A DNA stretch of 13,478 nucleotides from JAKZSU01 sp047517485. GTDB lineage: Bacteria > Pseudomonadota > Alphaproteobacteria > UBA7887. Positions 1-6,950 of the stretch are shown here, piece by piece (position 1 is the first letter of the stretch; each line of letters starts with the position of its first letter). The notes beneath the pieces were generated by a model. That model worked only from the letters and a program-made list of their open reading frames with translations, was not told the origin of the DNA and ran no database searches. The stretch is taken from contig JAKZSU010000056.1 of the NCBI GenBank assembly GCA_047517485.1, positions 1-13,478 of the forward strand, in the 5' to 3' direction. The translations under genes and the position numbers were made by a program.

Positions 1-249
1 GGAGACACGCCCGCAAATGCGCGCCGCGCGCTTGAGCGACTTGAGGGCTCCACGCACGGCGCGCGTGCCAACCCATCAACAATGCGCTATGCAGAAACAG
101 GACTCTCCTTATGAATGCGGGGGCCTTGGGGCGCAGGTCAGACCCAAGCCGCGGCGGGCGGCGTCATGATCACGTTGTCGAGTTCTTGGAAGGGGTGGGT
201 TGAGGGTAATCAGCACGCTTCAAGACCAAGTAGGATCTGTGTCCGGAAC
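1..249. other. Non-coding stretch, no gene recognised
   Basis: No open frame here looks coding. The longest possibilities are short, start without a convincing ribosome binding site and give low-complexity, Arg-rich translations. A small ATG frame at 112-201 (29 codons) is preceded by 'ctctcctt' rather than a Shine-Dalgarno sequence. A weak hairpin (gcacg 54-58 with cgtgc 64-68) is the only local structure I found. The stretch may be the 3' flank of a gene lying outside the window. Confidence 0.5.
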
Positions 250-434
250 TAGAGCAGTTCAGGCTTAGTTTGAATCGGTTTGACCGCGTTCCCGCGGCCT
301 TCGGTAGGCCAACTTGGCTTTTCGGGTGCGTTGCGACGCTCGGCCGATGCACCCACATCGCCCGTCGCGCCGCGCCTACTCGAAAAACCAATTTGGCCCA
401 TCAATCTGCTTCAATTAAACCCAGAAAGACTCTA
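250..434. repeat. MITE-like palindromic element (imperfect terminal inverted repeats)
   Basis: The 33 bases at 250-282 and the 33 bases at 402-434 are imperfect inverted repeats: 22 of 33 positions match when one arm is reverse-complemented, with no gaps. Both ends read TAGAG/CTCTA, so a TA dinucleotide sits at each edge. Inside lie a second inverted pair, 307-317 with 388-398 (10 of 11 pairs), and a third, gggtgc 324-329 with gcaccc 349-354. Nested inverted repeats, a length of 185 bases, TA ends and no coding capacity fit a miniature inverted-repeat element of IS630/Tc1-mariner type. That assignment is an inference, because no transposase is present. It could also be a non-mobile intergenic palindrome family. 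Confidence 0.5.
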
Positions 435-600
435 ATAGCTCGCCATGTCTGCGTGGGGTAACAAGCGGCTGTCAGCGGTCGACTCCTGCCGGGTCCGCAC
501 TACCATCGACAGCGGGCAAGATTCTTCAGAAAGTGGACGTCACTTGAAGCGCTGGTGGGCGGCAAACCGCCACCGCGCCGAGGCCGCGCCGGCGCTCGCG
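435..600. other. Intergenic region downstream of livF
   Basis: This lies beyond the livF stop on the minus strand. Plus-strand frames crossing it run antisense through livF and are judged to be shadows. The only structure seen is the GC-rich hairpin at 554-574. No gene is recognised. Confidence 0.5.
554..574 (-). terminator. Hairpin after the liv operon, possible terminator
   Basis: ggtgggcgg (554-562) pairs with ccgccacc (567-574), leaving one bulged G and a four-base loop. It lies 27-47 bases beyond the livF stop codon. No T-run follows on the minus strand, so it is not a canonical intrinsic terminator. It could instead be a 3'-end stabilising hairpin preceding Rho-dependent termination. 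Confidence 0.35.
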
Positions 601-1296
601 CTAAACCTCGAGCCACTCCTCGCGGACCTGGTCGTTGGCGGTGAATTCGTCGACCGTGCCTTCGAAGACGATCTCGCCGTGGCCCATGACGTAGAGCCGG
701 TGCGAGATCTTCAGGGCGATGCCGAGCTTTTGTTCGACCAGCAGGATGGAGATGCCGCGGTTGGCGATTTCGGTGAGCAGGTTGCTGACTTGCTCGACGA
801 TCTTGGGCGCCAGGCCCTCGGTGGGCTCGTCGATCATCACCAGGTCGGGATCGCCCATCAGGGTGCGGCACATCGACAGCATCTGTTGCTCGCCGCCGGA
901 GATCACCGAGCCCAGGACGTCGGCGCGTTCGCGCAGGTTGGGGAACATGTCGAACATGTCGTCGATCGACCAGCGGCCCTTGGCGCGCAAATCCTTGATC
1001 CCGAGGATCAGATTCTGGCGCACCGTGAGGGTGGGGAAGATGTTGCGGTTCTCGGGCACGTAGCCGATGCCGGCGCGGGCGATTTCGTGCATTTTGCGGC
1101 CGGCGATCTGCTTGCCGCGAAACAGGATCGAGCCCCGCGGCGGCACTTCGCCCATGATCGCCTTGAGGGTGGTCGAGCGGCCGACGCCGTTGCGCCCGAG
1201 CAGGCTGACGATTTCGCCCTCGCCAATGCGAAAATTGATGCCTTGGAGAATGTGGCTCTTGCCGTAATAGGCATGCAGGTCTTGAACATCGAGCAT
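601..1296 (-). CDS. livF: Branched-chain amino acid-type ABC transporter ATP-binding protein LivF
   Basis: One of the two cytoplasmic ATPases that power the importer encoded upstream. It has 231 residues, the normal size for LivF. The Q-loop region is followed by an ABC signature SGGEQQ (133-138) and a Walker B LVMIDEP (152-158), with the LivF-typical LLVEQ after it. The Walker A motif reads GRNGVGRST (34-42): Arg40 replaces the usual Lys, and the codon is CGC on the minus strand. The ATG lies in a TGATG overlap with the livG stop, which indicates translational coupling and fixes the start. It is the last gene of the operon. LivF identity rests on length, order and motifs; the transported substrate is unknown, and amides, urea or aromatic acids are alternatives to Leu/Ile/Val. 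Confidence 0.93.
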   Translation of the reverse strand: MLDVQDLHAYYGKSHILQGINFRIGEGEIVSLLGRNGVGRSTTLKAIMGEVPPRGSILFRGKQIAGRKMHEIARAGIGYVPENRNIFPTLTVRQNLILGIKDLRAKGRWSIDDMFDMFPNLRERADVLGSVISGGEQQMLSMCRTLMGDPDLVMIDEPTEGLAPKIVEQVSNLLTEIANRGISILLVEQKLGIALKISHRLYVMGHGEIVFEGTVDEFTANDQVREEWLEV

Positions 1297-2045
1297 CAGC
1301 CCGCCTCCGTGCCGAGATAGGCTTCTTTCACGTCGGCGTTGTTGCGAATTTCCTCCGGCGTGCCCGAGGCGATGATTTCGCCATAGACCAAAACCGATAT
1401 GCGATCGGCGATATCGAACACCACGCCCATGTCGTGCTCGACGACGACCAGGGTCTTGCCGGCGGATATTTTGCGAATGAGCGCGACCGCGTTGGCGATC
1501 TCGCCGTGGTTCATGCCGGCGGTGGGCTCGTCGAGCAGGATCACGTCGCCGCCGCCGGCGATGGTCACGCCGAGCTCCAGCGCGCGCTGGTCGGCATAGG
1601 ACAACATGCCGGCGGGCCAGTCGCGTTTGGCCGCCAAGCCGATCTGATCGAGGATCTCGTCGGTGCGTTCGGCCACGCCCTTGCAACGACTGACGAACTT
1701 CCAGAAGGCGTATTTGTGGCCGAGCGCAAACAACGTTCCGCAGCGCACATTGTCGAGCACGCTCATGCGGTGGAAGAGATTGGTCACCTGGAAGCTGCGG
1801 CACAGACCGGCGCGGTTGATATCGTAAGCCGCGCGTCCGGTGACGTCCTCGCCGCGCAAGCTGATGCGGCCGCTGGTGGTCGGGAAGCGGCCGCTGATCA
1901 GATTGTAGAGCGTCGATTTGCCGGCGCCGTTGGGGCCGATGATCGCGTGACGCTCGCCCTCCTCGATCGCGAGATCGATACCGCGAATGATCTCTGTCTT
2001 GCCGAAGCTCTTGTGAACGCCGTGGAGTTCGAGTGCCGCCGCCAT
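1296..2045 (-). CDS. livG: Branched-chain amino acid-type ABC transporter ATP-binding protein LivG
   Basis: The second ATPase subunit, 249 residues. The Walker A motif GPNGAGKST (37-45) is canonical with Lys43. Walker B and D-loop are VILLDEPTAGMNH (168-180), and the H-loop is VVEHD (201-205). The signature region reads SYADQ (149-153); LivG proteins normally have SYG-x-Q here rather than LSGGQ, so the Gly is replaced by Ala in this copy. A LivG-type insertion (about 100-125) lies between Q-loop and signature. The start ATG overlaps the livM stop as TGATG, and the stop overlaps livF in the same way, so both junctions are coupled. LivG should pair with LivF under the LivH/LivM membrane dimer. 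Confidence 0.94.
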   Translation of the reverse strand: MAAALELHGVHKSFGKTEIIRGIDLAIEEGERHAIIGPNGAGKSTLYNLISGRFPTTSGRISLRGEDVTGRAAYDINRAGLCRSFQVTNLFHRMSVLDNVRCGTLFALGHKYAFWKFVSRCKGVAERTDEILDQIGLAAKRDWPAGMLSYADQRALELGVTIAGGGDVILLDEPTAGMNHGEIANAVALIRKISAGKTLVVVEHDMGVVFDIADRISVLVYGEIIASGTPEEIRNNADVKEAYLGTEAG

Positions 2046-3304
2046 CAGCCGACCCTCGCCCGCATTTTGTTGATCGCGTCGTTCCAGGCGCTGGACGCTT
2101 GCGGGAAGGTCTTGCGGACCGCGAAAATACCGGCGACGGCAATCGCGCCGAAGATCAACCACGGGACCGGGCTGGCCGGATCGACGGGTTGGCCGAACAA
2201 GGTCAACACCGAGGCGGCGCCGAGGCGCGAGGTCTGGAAATAGAGGATCTCGATCAAGCCGATGAGGCCGATCAAGGCGACGACCAGCGATCCGACGAAG
2301 AGCACGTACGGCATCAGCAGCGGCACCAAGAGCCGGGGATCGACCCGCCAGATCGGCTGATGCATGAGGATCAGGCCGGCGAGACCGCCGGGGAAGAACA
2401 TGATCACCGCGACGAACAGGATGCCGAGATAGAGCACCCAGGCCTCGGTAATCGAGGTGAGCGTGCCCTGGAGAAAGACGATGAGGATGGCGCCGATGAT
2501 CGGTCCGCCGAAATGTCCGATGCCGCCGATATAGGCCATGAACAGCACCCCGCCGGACTGGATCGCGCTGACTGTCTCGAAGCCGATAAACTCGAAATTG
2601 ATCGCGTGCAAGGAGCCGGCGAGCCCGGCGAAGAACGACGACAGCGCGAACGCGAGCCAGCGAATGCGTTGGCTGGAATAGCCGACGAATTCGGTGCGCT
2701 CGGGATTGTCGCGGACCGCGTTCGACATGCGTCCGAACGGCGTCTTGGTCAACGCGTACATCGCCGCGGTGGAGACCAGCACCCACCCGGCGATGAGATA
2801 ATAGACCTCGATATTGGGAATGTAGGTGATGCCGAGGGTCTCCGGCCCGACATAGCGGTCGGTCTGAATGCCATCCTCGCCATTGAACACCGCGACCAGG
2901 ATCAGGGTGAGCGCGGTCACCATTTCACCGAAGCCGAGCGAGATCATCGCGAAGGTGGTGCCGGCGCGCCGCGTCGACACGTAGCCGATCAGGGTGCCGA
3001 TGAAAAGCCCGACCAGGCCGCCGATGAGCGGGAAGAAGGTGAGCGGGATGTAAGGGACGACATCGTCGTAGACGAAATTCAGATAGTGGATGGTGAAATA
3101 GCCGGCGAGCCCGAAATAGATCGCGTGACCGAACGACAGCATACCGCCTTGGCCGAGCAACATATTGTAGGCCAACGAAAAGATGATCAGCACGCCCATT
3201 TGGCTCAGCAGATTGAGCGCGAAGCTTGAATCGAAGATATGCGGCATGATCAAGAGCACCAACGCTCCGAACACCCAGATGCCGTAATTTTTGAGAATGA
3301 TCAT
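2045..3304 (-). CDS. livM: Branched-chain amino acid-type ABC transporter permease LivM
   Basis: An integral inner-membrane permease subunit of 419 residues with many hydrophobic segments. The family hallmark near the N-terminus is visible at about 50-70 (LLGQGGMLSFGHAIYFGLAG). The cytoplasmic coupling region follows a conserved RDNPERTEFVGY stretch (198-209), and the conserved GGIGHFGGPIIGA lies at 260-272. The usual LivM core ends with FFPGGLAGLI (303-312). Beyond it this protein carries about 105 more residues with two further strongly hydrophobic stretches (about 325-353 and 381-397) and a short basic tail. The ATG shares an ATGA overlap with the livH stop. The core assignment is secure; the role of the C-terminal extension is unknown. 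Confidence 0.93.
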   Translation of the reverse strand: MIILKNYGIWVFGALVLLIMPHIFDSSFALNLLSQMGVLIIFSLAYNMLLGQGGMLSFGHAIYFGLAGYFTIHYLNFVYDDVVPYIPLTFFPLIGGLVGLFIGTLIGYVSTRRAGTTFAMISLGFGEMVTALTLILVAVFNGEDGIQTDRYVGPETLGITYIPNIEVYYLIAGWVLVSTAAMYALTKTPFGRMSNAVRDNPERTEFVGYSSQRIRWLAFALSSFFAGLAGSLHAINFEFIGFETVSAIQSGGVLFMAYIGGIGHFGGPIIGAILIVFLQGTLTSITEAWVLYLGILFVAVIMFFPGGLAGLILMHQPIWRVDPRLLVPLLMPYVLFVGSLVVALIGLIGLIEILYFQTSRLGAASVLTLFGQPVDPASPVPWLIFGAIAVAGIFAVRKTFPQASSAWNDAINKMRARVG

Positions 3305-4248
3305 ACGTCACGGGTCCCGAACATGCCGCGCGGCCGCAGGATCAACATCAAGACCAGCAGCAGATACGGTAGGATCGGCGAGATCTGCGCGGTGGTAATG
3401 CGTGCGAAATCGCGGAACATGCCCTGGGCGTCGACCTCGATCCCGACCGCGAGCAGGGCGGCGTTGAGGCCGAAGTCGTAGGTGATCGCGAGGTTCTGAA
3501 TGATGCCGATCAGCAGCGCGCCGATCAGTGCGCCGCCGAGCGAGCCGAGACCGCCGATGACGATCACCACGAAGACGATCGGCCCGAGCAACAGCGCCAT
3601 CGCCGGATTGGTGCCGAGCACATTGCCGCCGATCACTCCGGCGAGCCCGGCCAACGCGCAGCCGAAACCGAATGTCCACATGAAGATCGTCGGCACATCG
3701 TGGCCGAGGGTGGCGACGTGGATCGGATCGGACACCGCGGCGCGGATGATCAAACCGATGCGGGTCTTCGCCAGCAGCGCGAAGAGGGCGACGAAAATGC
3801 CCACCGAAACCACCAACTGGAACACCCGATAGGCGGAATAATCGAGCCCCAGCCAGGTAAATAAGGTGAACTTGAGCTCGCTGGGGATTTCGTAAGGCAC
3901 GTCGACCCGGCCCCAGACCATCTGCACCACTTCCTCGATGACGTAGAAAATGCCAAAGGTGAACAACAACTCGGCAACATGGCCATAGCCGTGCACCGGT
4001 CGCAGACCATAGCGTTCGACAAGCGCGCCGATGACGCCGACGACGATCGGCGCGAGCACCAGCGCCGGCCAAAAACCGACAAAACTACTGATCGAATAGG
4101 CAAAATAGGCGCCCAGCATGAAGAAACTGGCATGAGCGAAATTGAGCACGCCCATCATGCTGAAGATCAGCGTCAGGCCGCTGGCCAGCATGAACAGCAG
4201 CATGCCGTAGAGCACCCCGTTGAACAGGGCGAAGATCAAGGTATCCAA
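3301..4248 (-). CDS. livH: Branched-chain amino acid-type ABC transporter permease LivH
   Basis: The second permease subunit, 315 residues with about eight hydrophobic segments. The LivH hallmark GVLNFAHASFFMLGAY (33-48) and the later VIGGLGSLGGALIGALLIG stretch are present, and it ends shortly after LRPRGMFG, as LivH proteins usually do. The start is TTG at 4248-4246. No ATG exists in frame before the conserved N-terminus, and a GGAGGAG sits four bases upstream, so TTG is the best start. It follows the binding-protein gene by 90 bases that contain a strong hairpin, and overlaps livM by four bases. With LivM it should form the transmembrane pore. Confidence 0.93.
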   Translation of the reverse strand: MDTLIFALFNGVLYGMLLFMLASGLTLIFSMMGVLNFAHASFFMLGAYFAYSISSFVGFWPALVLAPIVVGVIGALVERYGLRPVHGYGHVAELLFTFGIFYVIEEVVQMVWGRVDVPYEIPSELKFTLFTWLGLDYSAYRVFQLVVSVGIFVALFALLAKTRIGLIIRAAVSDPIHVATLGHDVPTIFMWTFGFGCALAGLAGVIGGNVLGTNPAMALLLGPIVFVVIVIGGLGSLGGALIGALLIGIIQNLAITYDFGLNAALLAVGIEVDAQGMFRDFARITTAQISPILPYLLLVLMLILRPRGMFGTRDV

Positions 4249-4252
4249 GCCG

Positions 4253-4259
4253 CTCCTCC
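4253..4259 (-). promoter_or_regulatory. Ribosome binding site deciding the TTG start of livH
   Basis: On the minus strand GGAGGAG lies four bases before TTG. No ATG or GTG at this end of the frame has a comparable site. The strong site probably compensates for the weak start codon. Confidence 0.75.
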
Positions 4260-4294
4260 GAGCCGTATGTGGCTTATTGCCGCGAAGATCCGGC

Positions 4295-4325
4295 GCCGGT
4301 CGTGACCTCGGCGGTCACGACCGGC
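4295..4325 (-). promoter_or_regulatory. Perfect 13-bp intercistronic hairpin between binding-protein gene and livH
   Basis: 4295-4307 (gccggtcgtgacc) and 4313-4325 (ggtcacgaccggc) are exact reverse complements with a five-base loop. It starts 14 bases past the binding-protein stop and ends before the livH ribosome binding site. No T-run follows on the minus strand. In many importer operons such a hairpin protects the upstream mRNA end or partly terminates transcription, so that binding protein exceeds permease. That role is inferred here. Confidence 0.6.
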
Positions 4326-4338
4326 ACACCGGTTTCGC

Positions 4339-5610
4339 CTATTCCGGGCGCTTCATGTCACAGGTGGTGGGAAGTTCCAAGTCTTCCGCCGAAATCCAGG
4401 CGTCGGTCTGCCACGCCACGCCGAAGCTTTCGTTGTTGTAGAGGAACGGTTTCTCGTACTGGTCGGTCATCGAGCTGATCACCAACGGGAAGATGGCTTG
4501 ATGATCCGAGGCGCGGATTCTCACCGTGCCACCGACACCTTCGTATTCCAAGCCCTCGAACGCGGCGGCGACTGCCTTGGGATCGTCGCTGCCGGCCTTC
4601 TCGACCGCCATGGCGAACATCAACACCGTCCAGCCGATGCGGTCGGCGTATTGGCTCTTGCCGGAATATTCGGTCCATCCGGCGTTCATCGCCATGATAT
4701 CCGCCGGCGCCGAGTCGAACCGGGGATCGTTCTCGTGCATCTCGGTGAGCTGCTTGAGACCGACCGCCATGCCGTCGGCGCCGCCGATGCCGGCGATCGA
4801 GCTCGGGAGGCCGCCATAGATGGTGTAGAACGGCGTCTCGAGGCCGGCCGCCGCCGCCGCCTTGACGAAGCGGATCAGGTCGGGGCCCCAATTGCCGGTG
4901 AGCACGGTATCCGCGCCGGACGCCTTGATCTTGGCGATATAGGGGGTGAAATCGAGCACTTTGCCGAACGGTACGATAAGTTCGTCACCGACCAGCTCGA
5001 CATCGGGGGCGCGTTTGGGAAGCAGCGCCTGCGCCGCCGCCTGGAACGACTGGCCGTAGGCGTAGTTCTGATTGATCATGTAGAGCTTTTTGACGTCGGG
5101 ATCCTGGCCGAGTTGGGTCGCCAAGGCGGCGACTTTCATATCGACATTGGCGTCGAAACGAACATGCCAGAACGAACAAAGCTCGTTGGTGAACGCGGTG
5201 GTCACCGCCGAATGATTGAGAAACAAAATCGATTGGTCGGCGTTGCGGCGATTGTGCTTGCCGATAAACTTGATGATGTTGAGCGCGTGATTGGAGCCGA
5301 CGCCCTGGCTGACGAAACGAATGCCGTCATCGACCGCCTTGCGCAGTTGCTGGGTGGTCTTCTCGGCGTTCATCGCATTGTCGAGCGGGACGATTTCGAT
5401 CATCCGGCCGCCGAGCACGCCGCCATTATCGTTGACGATGCCGGCGTAATACTCGAAGCCTTCGAGGGTGTCGCGGCCGACCGCGGCGATGGGCCCGGAA
5501 AACGGCTCGATCAAGCCGATGCGAATGGGGTCCTCCGCCGCAACGGCGGTGGCAAGGATGGTGAGCGGCGCGGCGATCATAAGCCGCGCGGCGAATGTCC
5601 GAATGGTCAT
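4339..5610 (-). CDS. Periplasmic substrate-binding protein of the Liv-type importer
   Basis: A type I periplasmic binding protein (LivK/Peripla_BP_6 family), 423 residues including the signal. The signal peptide has MTIR, then a hydrophobic core (10-22) and an AVAA cleavage region at 22-25. The mature N-terminus IRIGLIEPFSGPIAAVG and the GGVLGGR stretch (63-69) are typical. Only two cysteines are present, Cys145 and Cys417, compatible with a disulfide in the periplasm. The ATG at 5610 is chosen because GGGAGGAAG lies just upstream and a signal peptide follows; the frame remains open another 28 codons, but that part looks non-coding. It is the first gene of the transporter operon and determines its specificity. 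The ligand cannot be read from sequence: amino acids, amides, urea or aromatic acids are all possible. Confidence 0.9.
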   Translation of the reverse strand: MTIRTFAARLMIAAPLTILATAVAAEDPIRIGLIEPFSGPIAAVGRDTLEGFEYYAGIVNDNGGVLGGRMIEIVPLDNAMNAEKTTQQLRKAVDDGIRFVSQGVGSNHALNIIKFIGKHNRRNADQSILFLNHSAVTTAFTNELCSFWHVRFDANVDMKVAALATQLGQDPDVKKLYMINQNYAYGQSFQAAAQALLPKRAPDVELVGDELIVPFGKVLDFTPYIAKIKASGADTVLTGNWGPDLIRFVKAAAAAGLETPFYTIYGGLPSSIAGIGGADGMAVGLKQLTEMHENDPRFDSAPADIMAMNAGWTEYSGKSQYADRIGWTVLMFAMAVEKAGSDDPKAVAAAFEGLEYEGVGGTVRIRASDHQAIFPLVISSMTDQYEKPFLYNNESFGVAWQTDAWISAEDLELPTTCDMKRPE

Positions 5611-5612
5611 GT

Positions 5613-5621
5613 CTTCCTCCC
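5613..5621 (-). promoter_or_regulatory. Strong ribosome binding site of the binding-protein gene
   Basis: The minus strand reads GGGAGGAAG, placing GGAGG five bases before the ATG at 5610. It selects this start over the in-frame ATG at 5694, which has no such site. Confidence 0.8.
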
Positions 5622-5624
5622 TGA

Positions 5625-5662
5625 CCGAAATGTGAGTCCGCTTTTGCGGTGTCTCATTTTGG
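5625..5662 (-). promoter_or_regulatory. Imperfect inverted repeat in the leader of the importer operon
   Basis: Outer arms 5625-5632 and 5655-5662, a middle two-base-pair step, and inner arms ccgc 5638-5641 with gcgg 5646-5649 give 14 pairs out of 17 positions (one a G-T wobble as written on the plus strand) around a TTTT loop. It ends a few bases before the ribosome binding site. It could be a leader hairpin that modulates translation or an operator at the transcription start. Confidence 0.4.
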
Positions 5663-5666
5663 CGCG

Positions 5667-5694
5667 AGCATACCGACCCGCGCCGCGACTTCAA
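5667..5694 (-). promoter_or_regulatory. Candidate promoter of the importer operon
   Basis: On the minus strand TTGAAG (5694-5689), a 16-base spacer and TATGCT (5672-5667) resemble a sigma70 promoter (four of six matches each). Transcription would start near 5660, at the edge of the inverted repeat 5625-5662. The match is modest. Confidence 0.3.
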
Positions 5695-5710
5695 GCCGTC
5701 ATCGTCGAAA

Positions 5711-5726
5711 CGCCGGCGCGCCGGCG
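5711..5726. promoter_or_regulatory. Perfect 16-bp palindrome in the divergent control region
   Basis: CGCCGGCGCGCCGGCG is its own reverse complement. Allowing one mismatched pair it extends to 5708-5729. It lies between the divergent binding-protein and methyltransferase-like genes, where an operator shared by both directions would be expected. In GC-rich DNA such a palindrome can also arise by chance, so operator function is inferred. Confidence 0.4.
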
Positions 5727-5810
5727 ATTGCTCTCCCGCCTCCAGCGGCGTAAATATGGCCCCTGTCTTGCAGAATCAGCCCCCGACAATCCAGAAAATA
5801 AGCGTAAAGC

Positions 5811-6851
5811 ATGATGCAGAACAGCAAACTTCTTCCCACCTCGGTGGTCGGCAGCCACGCCCAGCCGGATTGGCTGATCGATCGCCAGGCGCTGGCCGCG
5901 GGCTCGCCGCCGCGGGTGCGACGCAAGGGCCTGTGGCGGATCGAGCCGGAATTCCTCGAGCAAGCGCAGGACGATGCGACGGTGCTGGCGATCCGCGAGA
6001 TGGAACACATCGGCATCGACATTATCACCGACGGCGAGATGCGCCGCGAGAGCTATTCGAACCACTTCGCCACCGCGCTCGAAGGGCTCGATACGGAACG
6101 CGACGGGACGGCGATATCGCGCAAGGGCACGCCGAATTCGGTGCCGCTGGTCGCGGGCCCGATCCGCCGTAAACACGCGGTTGGGGTGCGCGACGTCGAA
6201 TTCCTGCGCGCCCATACCGACCGCCGGATCAAAATCACCCTGCCCGGCCCGTTCACCCTGTCCGAGCAGGCCGAGGACGCCTTTTACCAGGATCCGGCGG
6301 CGCTCGCGATGGCCTACGCCGACGCGGTCAACGCGGAAGTGCGCGACCTGTTCGCCGCCGGCGCCGACGTGGTGCAGATCGACGAGCCGTTCGTCCAGGC
6401 GCGCCCGGACCATGCCAAGGCGTACGCGGTGCCGGCGATCAATCGCGCGCTCGACGGCACCGCGGGGACCACCGCGCTCCACCTCTGCATGGGGTATGCG
6501 GCGATGATCAAGGAGCGCTCGGACCACTATTATTTCCTCGCCGAACTCGCCGACTGCACGGTCGATCAGATTTCCGTCGAGACCGCGCAACCGAGCCTCG
6601 ATCTGTCGGCGCTTGGCGACTTGCCCGGCAAGACGATTATTCTTGGGGTGATCAATCTCGACGACATGGCGGTGGAAACCCCGGAGACCGTCGCCCAGCG
6701 GATCGAACGCGCCTATCCCCACGTCGCGCCGGAGCGGATCATCGCCGCCCCCGACTGCGGCTTCAAATACATACCGCGCGACATCGCCCGCGGCAAACTC
6801 GAGGCGCTGGTCAAAGGCGCCGATCTGGCGCGGTCAAGATTGGGTGGCTAA
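5811..6851 (+). CDS. MetE-like cobalamin-independent methyltransferase, C-terminal-domain-only form
   Basis: A soluble TIM-barrel zinc methyltransferase of the cobalamin-independent methionine synthase family (COG0620), which transfers a methyl group to a thiol such as homocysteine. At 346 residues it equals only the C-terminal catalytic half of classical MetE (about 750). The four expected zinc ligands are all visible: His224 and Cys226 in LHLCMGY, Glu257 in SVETAQP, and Cys316 in APDCGFK. Substrate-site motifs are present too: GSHAQP (14-19), TDGEMRRESY (73-82) and QIDEP (189-193). The start is weakly defined: ATGATG at 5811/5814 with no clear Shine-Dalgarno sequence. It is transcribed divergently from the importer operon. 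Alternatives are a methionine synthase using another methyl donor, or a thiol-epoxide lyase like epoxyalkane:CoM transferase, which shares this fold. Confidence 0.85.
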   Translation: MMQNSKLLPTSVVGSHAQPDWLIDRQALAAGSPPRVRRKGLWRIEPEFLEQAQDDATVLAIREMEHIGIDIITDGEMRRESYSNHFATALEGLDTERDGTAISRKGTPNSVPLVAGPIRRKHAVGVRDVEFLRAHTDRRIKITLPGPFTLSEQAEDAFYQDPAALAMAYADAVNAEVRDLFAAGADVVQIDEPFVQARPDHAKAYAVPAINRALDGTAGTTALHLCMGYAAMIKERSDHYYFLAELADCTVDQISVETAQPSLDLSALGDLPGKTIILGVINLDDMAVETPETVAQRIERAYPHVAPERIIAAPDCGFKYIPRDIARGKLEALVKGADLARSRLGG

Positions 6852-6886
6852 AGAGCGTTCAAACGCCACGCAGCCTGCCTCGCATT

Positions 6887-6950
6887 AGCTCGGGCGCGCG
6901 GTCGCGCTTGCCGAGCTGCAATGAGTTTCACTCAATGCAGCTCAGTATTA
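6887..6950. repeat. Structured intergenic repeat, copy A
   Basis: 6887-6912 is identical to 11748-11773 (26 bases). This block folds alone: cgggcgcg (6891-6898) with cgcgcttg (6903-6910), including two G-T pairs. It is followed by a long hairpin, 6913-6926 with 6930-6943, 13 of 14 pairs around a three-base loop. The element ends in GTATTA, whose TTA is the stop codon of the minus-strand gene. It fills the junction between two convergent genes. A bidirectional terminator, an RNA-processing site or a REP-like mobile repeat would all fit; there is no T-run. Confidence 0.75.

Noticed and set aside
170..391. Minus-strand 73-codon frame in the 5' intergenic region
   Set aside because: It lies mostly within the inverted-repeat element, has no recognisable motif and no convincing ribosome binding site.
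1..600. Possible tRNA, small RNA gene or CRISPR repeats at the window start
   Set aside because: No cloverleaf arms, anticodon loop or regularly spaced repeats could be built; only the MITE-like palindrome and weak hairpins were found.
445..1320. Plus-strand open frame (291 codons) opposite livF
   Set aside because: Antisense to a canonical ABC ATPase; its composition is that of a shadow frame.
2033..3229. Long plus-strand open frame (398 codons) opposite livM
   Set aside because: It is antisense to a clear permease; its Asp/Arg/Glu/His-rich translation is typical of the reverse strand of GC-rich membrane-protein genes, and no family motif is seen.
4498..5814. Long plus-strand open frame (438 codons) opposite the binding-protein gene
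   Set aside because: The sense strand has a signal peptide, strong ribosome binding site and family motifs; the antisense frame has none and runs through the control region.
5691..6722. Minus-strand open frame (343 codons) opposite the MetE-like gene
   Set aside because: The plus strand carries all four zinc ligands and the family motifs; the minus frame is Arg/Gly/His-rich and unrecognisable.
6887..6950. Canonical intrinsic terminator or integron attC site for the repeat element
   Set aside because: No T-run follows the hairpin on either strand, and the core lacks the attC end motifs and any nearby integrase, so it is reported as an unclassified structured repeat.
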